NCBI GenBank assembly: GCA_903913345.1
Contig: CAIWLA010000528.1
Span: forward strand, 1 to 6,162
From: an uncultured Magnetococcales bacterium
GTDB taxonomy: Bacteria > Pseudomonadota > Magnetococcia > Magnetococcales > Magnetaquicoccaceae
Direction: 5' to 3'
DNA length: 6,162 nt
Positions 1-5,458 of the stretch are shown one piece after another. The notes beneath the pieces are model-generated. The model was not told the origin of the DNA. It did not search any database and saw only the letters and a program-made list of their open reading frames with translations. The position numbers were made by a program, and so were the translations under genes. Position 1 is the stretch's first letter. Each line of letters starts with the position of its first letter.

Positions 1-548
1 ACCCGACGCGGGTACCCACCCGACCAGACAATACCCAATATCAGATCATGCGCATCATGGCGGCCCAAAGTTGGCACCATGCACGGGTGCTCAATCTCTC
101 CGATCTGCGCGAACCCAAAAGCCTGCAATTGATAAAAACCCTGGACGGGTTGCGTTCGGTGACCGATGGGGAGCGACATTCCCTCTTTTGCCCGGCCCGC
201 ACAGCGGAACGGCAGCAGTTGATGGGACCGGTCGGGGCCATCCCCGTGCTGGTGGGCTGGGGACGGGATGGCCATCTGCGCCCGTTGGCCGAACAGTGTT
301 TGCGGTCGTTAAAAGGGTGGCGGCTGATCGGCGTACCGGTGGATGACGAGGGGGTCTTTTATGCCCATCCCTCCCCGATGTTGCAGCAAAAAAAGGATCA
401 ATGGCTGGCGGCCGTTCTGGCGCAGTTGGTCAACCCCCATAAAGGGGCGGCAGCACCTCTTCTGTTGGCCGCCTTGCGGCCTGTTTGGGCAGGGCATCCA
501 CCGCATCCCATAACGACTGACCCGACCAGGGAGCAGGGGTCGGGCTGA
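1..548 (+). CDS. DUF1643 family protein, 5'-truncated by the window edge
   Basis: The reading frame is open from the first full codon at position 3, so the ATG at 48 is probably internal and the true start lies to the left. The visible part is about 181 residues. Upstream of 48 it reads PTRVPTRPDNTQYQ, continuing into residues such as HARVLNLSDLREPKS, then PVLVGWGRDGHLRPLAEQCL, and YAHPSPMLQQKKDQWL. This order (Asn/Pro-Ser/Thr region with D-N-T, a VLNL strand, an aWG motif, an HP-x-P motif) matches my memory of DUF1643, a small soluble family without an established biochemical role. The recognisable domain ends near position 425. The last 40 or so residues are Pro/Ala-rich and lie inside the 3' end of the opposite-strand batD. 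No terminator follows the stop at 546-548. The family call rests on motif recall only, so function stays unknown. A 7-A run at 388-394 lies in frame as CAA-AAA-AAG. Confidence 0.62.
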   Translation, partial: PTRVPTRPDNTQYQIMRIMAAQSWHHARVLNLSDLREPKSLQLIKTLDGLRSVTDGERHSLFCPARTAERQQLMGPVGAIPVLVGWGRDGHLRPLAEQCLRSLKGWRLIGVPVDDEGVFYAHPSPMLQQKKDQWLAAVLAQLVNPHKGAAAPLLLAALRPVWAGHPPHPITTDPTREQGSG

Positions 549-2286
549 AAAGTGCCCGGTTCAAGACCAATACCTCCTGGGCCAACGACTCCCACTGCAA
601 CCGTTTCAGTAACAGTTGCAGATCGTTCAAATGGCCCACTGTCTGGCCCGGCCAATAGGCCCGCGCCCAGGCCAGCAAAGCCGACCGGGCAGACTCTGGA
701 TTGTTTTGCGTGCAACCCTGTTTCAGTAACGCAGACAGTCTGCCCATATCGACACCTTTCGACCGGTTGACCGGCAACCGGTGCCCGGAAGAGGCCGAAC
801 GACGACGCCACCAGAGGGCCAAAACCGCCAAGAGGGTCAACGCCCAACCGATGGCTAAAAAGGGTATCAACCAGAAAGGATAACCGGAATCAATGGCACT
901 CCTCTCCCCCGTTCCCTCCCCTTTTGTTTCTGTAACGCTCCCACGCCTTGCATCAGAAACAGTCACTTCCGTCCCCTTTCCGGTCGGGGAGGTGGCCATG
1001 GCAGGAGCGGTTCCCTGGAGGGAATTTGGCGTCATTTCTGTAACAGAAGAGGGGGATTGACCGGTGGTCTGGGCGGGGGCGACGACAATGGTCCGTTCTG
1101 GAATACGGGCCACCTCCTGGGCTTGGGTGTCCACATTCCACCAGGCGATTTCCATGGCGGGCAGGACGAACGATCCGGGCTGGGAAGGGACCATCGCCAC
1201 CTTTTCCTGACGCGTCCCAATGATGCCGGTACGCTCCCGCTGATCGGTCAGGGTCGGCTGGTCTGGATACCGCTTTAAATGGTCAGGCAGTTTGCCTCCG
1301 GCCTGACCGGCCTCCGCTATTTCGGGCAACTGTGCAGAGGTCAACCCATCGGCCAACAGGGTCAGGGTGCGCGTAATGGCCTCCCCCACCTGGAATTTCG
1401 GGGGATTTTCGCTCCACTTTTCCATCAATTGCAGACGATGGGCAGGCAACCAGGAGGCCCCATGAAAAGAGGGTGGAATCGGCTCCACATCCAATTCCAC
1501 CGCCGACGAATGACGCCGTTTGACCTCACCACCCCCGGCACTGAAGGCATCATCAAACAGACTGAACAGACCCCTCTTGCCCACCTGTACCTCCAGACGC
1601 AACGGCGCAACGGTCAACCGGCCACTGCGTTGGGGAAACAGGGCATACCGACGCTCGACCACCAGATAGTGTGTGCCATTCCGGTTGGTTTCAAAGGTTT
1701 GATCCTCCCCCAGCTTTTCGACCACCGCATCGGAGGCCTCCAGGGCCGGTTCAGTCAGCGAGGCCCCGGAGATCTCCACCGAGCGGAAAAAACGGACGGT
1801 GTAAATCACCTGGGATTGCACCATCCCCTTTTCCGGGGTGGTGCTGACCTCCAAAAAGAGATCCTCTGCCTGCTTCGCCCCTTTTTTGGGAGTGGGCGCA
1901 GTGCCTTTGTCGATCACAACGGTATACTCCGGGCTGTGATCCCGTCCAAAGGCAATGGCTGGAATGGTAAAGGTGCCAGCCCGCCTGGGCAGCACCGTGA
2001 CCGTCCAGGATGTCTTGTGACTGTGTTGACCATTGACGGACTGAAAACTGCTGCCCTGCTGTTTGCCCAACAGCTCAAAATCCCGCTCCAGGAGAGAAAA
2101 ATCCGGGGAACCGTCCGCCTCCTGCGCCGTCTCAAAAATCAGCCGAAAGGACTCCTCCTCATGGATGGGCTGACGATCGGTCCGCACCTGCCATTGCGCC
2201 GCCTGACCAACGGTGGCGCAGAGTCCAACCAGCCACACCATGAACACCGCCATGCCCATCCATTTGATTGCCCGTTGACTCACCAT
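430..2286 (-). CDS. batD: BatD, oxygen-tolerance / aerotolerance membrane protein
   Basis: A 618-residue protein and the last gene of the Bat operon. Residues 1-30 form a signal peptide (MVSQRAIKW, then a hydrophobic core, then VGQAA). Three extracytoplasmic beta-rich regions follow, at roughly 31-126, 140-236 and 280-403, including the family-typical VLPRRAGTFTIPAIAF and MVPSQPGSFVLPAMEIAWW segments. A Ser/Thr/Pro-rich linker (404-468) leads to one transmembrane helix (about 469-493, ending WWRRR). A helical cytoplasmic tail follows, with a W-x-G-x-x-L-W segment and the ending LPPLYGG, close to the LPPLY ending of many proteobacterial BatD proteins. I chose the ATG at 2286 because a signal peptide starts there and AGGAGG lies 10 nt upstream. 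A longer in-frame start at 2394 would add 36 residues lacking signal-peptide character. The start overlaps the batB/C stop by 7 nt (ATGGTGA). BatD proteins are thought to act with BatA/BatB in the envelope; the mechanism is unknown. Confidence 0.95.
   Translation of the reverse strand: MVSQRAIKWMGMAVFMVWLVGLCATVGQAAQWQVRTDRQPIHEEESFRLIFETAQEADGSPDFSLLERDFELLGKQQGSSFQSVNGQHSHKTSWTVTVLPRRAGTFTIPAIAFGRDHSPEYTVVIDKGTAPTPKKGAKQAEDLFLEVSTTPEKGMVQSQVIYTVRFFRSVEISGASLTEPALEASDAVVEKLGEDQTFETNRNGTHYLVVERRYALFPQRSGRLTVAPLRLEVQVGKRGLFSLFDDAFSAGGGEVKRRHSSAVELDVEPIPPSFHGASWLPAHRLQLMEKWSENPPKFQVGEAITRTLTLLADGLTSAQLPEIAEAGQAGGKLPDHLKRYPDQPTLTDQRERTGIIGTRQEKVAMVPSQPGSFVLPAMEIAWWNVDTQAQEVARIPERTIVVAPAQTTGQSPSSVTEMTPNSLQGTAPAMATSPTGKGTEVTVSDARRGSVTETKGEGTGERSAIDSGYPFWLIPFLAIGWALTLLAVLALWWRRRSASSGHRLPVNRSKGVDMGRLSALLKQGCTQNNPESARSALLAWARAYWPGQTVGHLNDLQLLLKRLQWESLAQEVLVLNRALFSPTPAPWSGQSLWDAVDALPKQAARRPTEEVLPPLYGG
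1036..1048. repeat. Perfect 13-bp palindrome TTCTGT-A-ACAGAA inside batD
   Basis: Six-base perfect arms around one central base, in the Ser/Thr/Pro-rich linker coding region of batD (encoding SVTE on the minus strand). It includes one of the four copies of the TTTCWGTAAC word (1035-1044). It may be no more than a consequence of the codons used. Confidence 0.6.
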
Positions 2287-4166
2287 GCCTCCATTCCCTC
2301 CTCTGCTCGGCCCTGCGCGCCGTCGCGCTGGTACTGATACCGAAATTTGCGGCGCAACAGGCCACCCGGATCGTCTGGAATACGACGCAACCACTGCTCC
2401 ATCGCCACTTGTGACTCTTTCGACTGTTCGTCCTGCTCCACAAGCGTCCGGGCATCCCTGGCACCCTGGGTGGCTGGCGACTCCCGAAGTTCTGGCATCC
2501 CCGGCTGATCATCGCTCCCTTTCGGGTCGATTTTATCCGCCGCCGATGGTTTGCCCGGAACCGGCTGTGCAGGGCGTTCCGCCTGCCCTTTGGATGATTG
2601 CCCGGCATCGGGTTTCGCGCCCTCCTCGGCACTCTTCCGGGTATCTTCATTCGCCGCAGGGGATTTTGGCTGATCCGCTTTTTGTTGATCCGCTTTTTGT
2701 TGATCCGCTTTTTGCTGATCCGATTTTTGCTGATCCGATTTTTGCTGATCCGATTTTTGCTGACCGGACTGTTTCTGGGCATCCGTCTGATCCGATTTTT
2801 CCCCCGACTGGTCCGGGGGGTGGATGGCCTTTTGCACGACTTCCAGGTTATGCCGGGCATCCTGATGGTCGGGCTGCTGTTGCAACACCTCCGTGAAGGC
2901 CTGGGCCGCCTCTGCCAGATGCCCCCCTTTGGCCAAAGCTGTCCCCTTGTTATAGAGGCTCTCCGTGGAATGGCTCTCCTGCCAATCGGTCACGGCCTGA
3001 TCATACTGCCCGGCGCGATAATGGGCCGCCCCCTTCCACTCCCGATTTTCAAACAGACGGGCAGCGGCTTCATCGTTGCCCGCCTCCCACTGTTGCATGG
3101 CCTGTTGATCCGGGCGTTGCCAAAAGGCATCCCAATCCACCGCCTGAACGGCCCCTGGCGTCCACAACAACCACCACAGCAGGAGCAAAACACCCCGGCG
3201 GAATACCAGGGCGGCCAAGGGCAACACAACCAGCACCAGCCATGGCCCCTCCTCCTGCCAATTATCCGACATCATGTCCGTTTTTTCGACGCCAGAGGCC
3301 AGCGTTGGCCCTTTTTGCACCGCGAGCAGTGCCCCAATATCCCCATCGTCGGTCCGAATGGTTTGATAGCCTCCACCACCCAGGGTGGCCATTTTTTGCA
3401 ACCGTTTTTCATCCAGTTTGGCCATGACGATCGCCCCATTGGCATCGTTCAAAAAACCACCGTCCACCAGCGGAATGGGTGCCCCTTCCGGGGTGCCCAC
3501 CCCCAGGATGGCCAGGGTATGACCCTCCTTGACCACCCGGCTTGCCATCTGCTCAGGACCGGGCCAGCCGTCCGTCATCAGCAGGATATGCCCGTGGGCA
3601 ATGCCGCCTTGATGCAGCAGATCCAACGCCTTTTTGATGGCCCGCTCCGGGCGACTGCCCTGAAGCGGCATCAGGCCCGTATCCAGACTGGAGAGTTGGG
3701 CCATGATCGTGGCCGTATCCTGGGTCAGCGGAGCCACCACGAAGGATTCCCCGGCAAAGACCAGGAGGGCGGTTTGCCCTTCCCGTCGCTGGCGCAACAG
3801 ATCGACCATTTTATGTTTGGCACGGACCAGACGACTGGGTTTCAGATCGCCGGCATCCATGGAGCGCGAGAGATCCAACAGCAGAACCAGGGCCGACTGG
3901 GTATGAAAAACCGGTTGAGGATGCCGCTGCCAGACCGGTCCCGCCATGGCCAACACCAGCAGACCGCCCATGGCCGCCATCCACCCCGGTGCCCACCGGG
4001 CCTCACCACAACTGGAATGGTGGAGAATGTGGGGCAACAGATGGGCATCACAGACCCGACTCCAACTGGAATCGCCCAGCGTGGGTTTGCTCATCCGCCA
4101 AACGAGCCAGAGCAGCGGCAGCCAGGCCCACAACCATTCGGGACGCAACAGGTGCCAGGAGGTCAT
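2280..4166 (-). CDS. batB: BatB/BatC fusion: vWA-domain membrane protein with TPR and charged tail
   Basis: A 628-residue protein. Membrane segments lie at about 8-24 and 61-78. A von Willebrand A domain follows (about 92-285) with an intact MIDAS metal site: DLSRS at 98-102, Thr148 in PLTQD, and Asp199 in MTDG. Two more hydrophobic stretches (about 308-322 and 325-340) precede a TPR region (about 350-445, e.g. YNKGTALAKGGHLAEAAQAF). A low-complexity hydrophilic tail contains six QK[S/A]DQ pentapeptides (about 469-498). A conserved C-terminal block (589-613) contains IPDDPGGLLRRKFRYQYQ, typical of proteobacterial BatB/C proteins. In Bacteroides the vWA and TPR parts are separate BatB and BatC, so this is a natural fusion known in proteobacteria. 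The ATG at 4166 was chosen because the membrane-anchor N-terminus matches the family, GGAGG lies 8 nt upstream, and the start overlaps the batA stop as ATGA. The role is probably scaffolding of a membrane complex with BatA and BatD; biochemically undefined. Confidence 0.95.
   Translation of the reverse strand: MTSWHLLRPEWLWAWLPLLWLVWRMSKPTLGDSSWSRVCDAHLLPHILHHSSCGEARWAPGWMAAMGGLLVLAMAGPVWQRHPQPVFHTQSALVLLLDLSRSMDAGDLKPSRLVRAKHKMVDLLRQRREGQTALLVFAGESFVVAPLTQDTATIMAQLSSLDTGLMPLQGSRPERAIKKALDLLHQGGIAHGHILLMTDGWPGPEQMASRVVKEGHTLAILGVGTPEGAPIPLVDGGFLNDANGAIVMAKLDEKRLQKMATLGGGGYQTIRTDDGDIGALLAVQKGPTLASGVEKTDMMSDNWQEEGPWLVLVVLPLAALVFRRGVLLLLWWLLWTPGAVQAVDWDAFWQRPDQQAMQQWEAGNDEAAARLFENREWKGAAHYRAGQYDQAVTDWQESHSTESLYNKGTALAKGGHLAEAAQAFTEVLQQQPDHQDARHNLEVVQKAIHPPDQSGEKSDQTDAQKQSGQQKSDQQKSDQQKSDQQKADQQKADQQKADQPKSPAANEDTRKSAEEGAKPDAGQSSKGQAERPAQPVPGKPSAADKIDPKGSDDQPGMPELRESPATQGARDARTLVEQDEQSKESQVAMEQWLRRIPDDPGGLLRRKFRYQYQRDGAQGRAEEGMEAW
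2297..2302 (-). promoter_or_regulatory. Shine-Dalgarno site of batD
   Basis: AGGAGG on the minus strand, 10 nt before the ATG at 2286 and inside the last codons of batB/C. It decides the batD start in favour of 2286 over the in-frame ATG at 2394. A second GGAGG at 2288-2292 is only 1-2 nt from the ATG and too close to be the main site. Confidence 0.8.
2671..2760 (-). repeat. 15-bp tandem repeat, six units, encoding QK[S/A]DQ
   Basis: On the plus strand the unit is TGATCCG[A/C]TTTTTG[C/T]. Six units follow without a gap: 2671, 2686, 2701 (C at the variable base, encoding KA) and 2716, 2731, 2746 (A, encoding KS). The last three are identical; the first two are identical and the third differs from them only in its last base. 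Decayed copies follow at 2761-2775 and 2788-2802. Read on the coding strand this gives three QKSDQ then three QKADQ, between the TPR region and the C-terminal block of BatB/C. Unit length is a multiple of three, so gain or loss of units keeps the frame. Confidence 0.95.
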
Positions 4167-5212
4167 GGCTGCAACCTCCGCACACGAGACCGCCAGACCA
4201 ACCCATAGCCCAACAGCAGGGCCATTCCCAGGGGCCAAAAAAAGAGGGCACGAACGGGACGAAAGGTTTGGGCATCGTCCTGAACCGGTTCCAACTGATC
4301 GAGCAATTGATGGATTTGCGCCAGTGTCGCGCTATCCCTGGCGCGAAAATAGCGGCCACCGGTCAGGTTGGCGATTTCGGTCAAGGCCTTTTCATCCAAA
4401 TCCGATGACGGATTGACCCGACGCGCCCCAAAAATGGAGCGCACGACCATTTCATCGGCACCGATACCGATGGTATAAATTTTCAACCCCTCTTTGGCCG
4501 CCAGTTGGGCCGCCTTCAACGGCGAGATCTGCCCGGCATTGTTGGCACCATCCGTCAGCAGGATCAGGACGCGGCGATTGGCAGCGGGGGGAGCGGCCTC
4601 CCCCGGCGAAACGGCGAACGGAACCCGCTCCGCAGCGGGTCGTTCCATACATTTCTTGACCGCCAGGGCAATGGCATCCCCAATGGCGGTCTCTTTGCCC
4701 GGCAGGCCGATGACCGACTCGTCCAGAAAGGTTTGCACCGTTTTGCGGTCAAAGGTCAGCGGGGCCTGCAGATAGGCATTGGTGCCAAAGAGGATCAATC
4801 CCAACCGGTCACCGGTGCGGCGACGGATAAAGTCACCCGCCACCTGCTTGATGGCGGTCAAACGATCCACCATTTTGTCTTCCAGTTGGAAATCACGGGT
4901 TTCCATACTGCCGGACAGATCCACGGCCAGCATGAGATCCCGACCACTGACGGGCAGATGGATCGGTTCTCCCAGCCATTGGGGACGACTGGCCGCCCCG
5001 ACCAACAGTACCCAGGTCAAGAAGGCCAGCAGCAAGGTGATCCGCGACACCTTTTTGCCCGCCGTCACCGACGCCGTGGGCAATGCCAGGCCACTGGCAG
5101 CGGGAAGATGCAGGATGGCCTCGCTCCTTCCCCGCACGGTGGGCAACAGACGACGTACCAACCAGGGCAATGGCAACAGCCAGAAAATCCAGGGCCATTC
5201 AAAATGGATCAT
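4163..5212 (-). CDS. batA: BatA, vWA-domain membrane protein
   Basis: A 349-residue protein and the first gene of the Bat operon. The N-terminus MIHFEWPWIFWLLPLPWL forms a membrane segment (about 7-24) typical of BatA; a second lies at about 57-74. The vWA domain (about 92-305) has an intact MIDAS site: DLSGS at 98-102, Thr153 in APLTFD, Asp221 in LLTDG. Further vWA landmarks are RLGLILFGTNAY, TAIGDAIALAVKK and IYTIGIGAD. A third membrane segment (about 322-340) ends in a basic tail. This is the expected length for BatA (roughly 320-360). I chose the ATG at 5212 because homologues begin a few residues before the F-x-W-PW motif. It has no clear Shine-Dalgarno, whereas the in-frame ATG at 5260 has GAGGGA 7 nt upstream but adds 16 residues unlike the family. 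A Pro/Ala-rich stretch at about 191-212 lengthens the loop before the LLTDG strand. Usually encoded beside moxR and a DUF58 gene, both absent here. Confidence 0.95.
   Translation of the reverse strand: MIHFEWPWIFWLLPLPWLVRRLLPTVRGRSEAILHLPAASGLALPTASVTAGKKVSRITLLLAFLTWVLLVGAASRPQWLGEPIHLPVSGRDLMLAVDLSGSMETRDFQLEDKMVDRLTAIKQVAGDFIRRRTGDRLGLILFGTNAYLQAPLTFDRKTVQTFLDESVIGLPGKETAIGDAIALAVKKCMERPAAERVPFAVSPGEAAPPAANRRVLILLTDGANNAGQISPLKAAQLAAKEGLKIYTIGIGADEMVVRSIFGARRVNPSSDLDEKALTEIANLTGGRYFRARDSATLAQIHQLLDQLEPVQDDAQTFRPVRALFFWPLGMALLLGYGLVWRSRVRRLQP
4175..4179 (-). promoter_or_regulatory. Shine-Dalgarno site of batB/C
   Basis: GGAGG on the minus strand, 8 nt before the ATG at 4166 and within the last codons of batA. 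With the ATGA stop/start overlap at 4163-4166 it fixes the batB/C start and suggests coupled translation with batA. It argues against the in-frame ATG at 4238. Confidence 0.8.
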
Positions 5213-5256
5213 CGCAACATCGGTGCAGGAAACAGGTTTGCAGGGAAAAGAACCGT

Positions 5257-5278
5257 CCATTAAATGGTCCCTCGGACC
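5257..5278. repeat. Two abutting short palindromes in the batA promoter
   Basis: CCATT-A-AATGG at 5257-5267 and GGTCC-CTC-GGACC at 5266-5278 are each perfect inverted repeats sharing two bases. The first contains the proposed -10, the second lies in the spacer. On the plus strand the second is followed by five T (5280-5284), so it also looks like a minimal rho-independent terminator, but no plus-strand gene ends here. Could be operator half-sites or chance. Confidence 0.6.
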
Positions 5279-5289
5279 GTTTTTGTCAA
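5259..5289 (-). promoter_or_regulatory. Candidate promoter of the batA operon
   Basis: The minus strand has a perfect -35 hexamer TTGACA at 5289-5284. Possible -10 elements are TTTAAT at 5264-5259 (5 of 6 matches, 19-nt spacer) or CATTTA at 5266-5261 (17-nt spacer, weaker). Transcription would begin near 5250, leaving a leader of about 40 nt before the ATG at 5212 and excluding the alternative start at 5260. The region between the two hexamers contains a perfect inverted repeat. Prediction from consensus only. Confidence 0.45.
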
Positions 5290-5290
5290 T

Positions 5291-5308
5291 ACCGGATAAA
5301 CATCCGGT
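5291..5308. repeat. 18-bp inverted repeat ACCGGAT-AAAC-ATCCGGT
   Basis: Perfect 7-bp arms around a 4-base centre, one base upstream of the -35 hexamer of the proposed batA promoter. Position and symmetry suit a binding site for a dimeric regulator (activator upstream of -35). It is in the transcribed leader of neither proposed transcript, so a DNA site is more likely than an RNA hairpin. The regulator is unknown. Confidence 0.65.
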
Positions 5309-5386
5309 GGGGATACAACACCCACCAGAAAAACGATCCCCCTGATCCCTCCCGTTCACCAATCCGTTGGAAATATCTGAAAGTAA

Positions 5387-5415
5387 TTGACAAACAGACT
5401 GAAATCGAGGAGAAT
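5387..5415 (+). promoter_or_regulatory. Candidate promoter of the oxidoreductase gene
   Basis: Perfect TTGACA at 5387-5392, 17-nt spacer, then GAGAAT at 5410-5415 (4 of 6 matches to TATAAT). Transcription would start near 5422, downstream of the ATG at 5414 and about 37 nt before the GTG at 5459. If real, it supports the GTG start. The weak -10 makes this tentative. Confidence 0.35.
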
Positions 5416-5443
5416 GCCCGACTCTTTGCACCACACTTCCAAT

Positions 5444-5449
5444 AAGGAG
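5444..5449 (+). promoter_or_regulatory. Shine-Dalgarno site of the oxidoreductase gene
   Basis: AAGGAG, 9 nt before the GTG at 5459. The competing upstream in-frame ATG at 5414 has GAGGAG at 5407-5412, leaving only 1 nt of spacing, which is poorer. This site is the main reason for choosing 5459. Confidence 0.55.
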
Positions 5450-5458
5450 ATCCCGGAC

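Noticed and set aside
380..430. Possible terminator for the Bat operon, using the T7 run on the minus strand (complement of 388-394).
   Set aside because: I could not find a stable GC-rich stem directly before the T run, and it lies in the conserved part of the DUF1643 coding sequence.
2218..2229. Lipoprotein signal (lipobox) in BatD around Cys23.
   Set aside because: The residue before the cysteine is Leu, not Gly/Ala/Ser, so a normal signal peptide cleaved near residue 29 fits better.
1279..2337. A 352-codon open frame on the plus strand antisense to batD.
   Set aside because: Composition is typical of an antisense shadow (many Gly, Arg, Gln, His), with no domain or start signal. batD on the other strand is well supported along its whole length.
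2671..2760. CRISPR-like array.
   Set aside because: The 15-bp units are directly abutting with no spacers, preserve the reading frame and encode a pentapeptide repeat within BatB/C.
2598..4208. A 536-codon open frame on the plus strand antisense to batB/C, with a striking hydrophobic LIRFL repeat.
   Set aside because: It is the antisense image of batB/C: the LIRFL repeat is the complement of the QK[S/A]DQ repeat. The translation is rich in Gln, His, Pro and Arg, has no recognisable domain, and has no convincing ribosome site, whereas the minus-strand frame has full family motifs.
5266..5284. Minimal rho-independent terminator on the plus strand (GGTCC-CTC-GGACC, G, then five T).
   Set aside because: The stem is only 5 bp with a 3-base loop, and no plus-strand gene ends upstream. 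Overlap with the proposed minus-strand promoter makes a DNA-level role more plausible.
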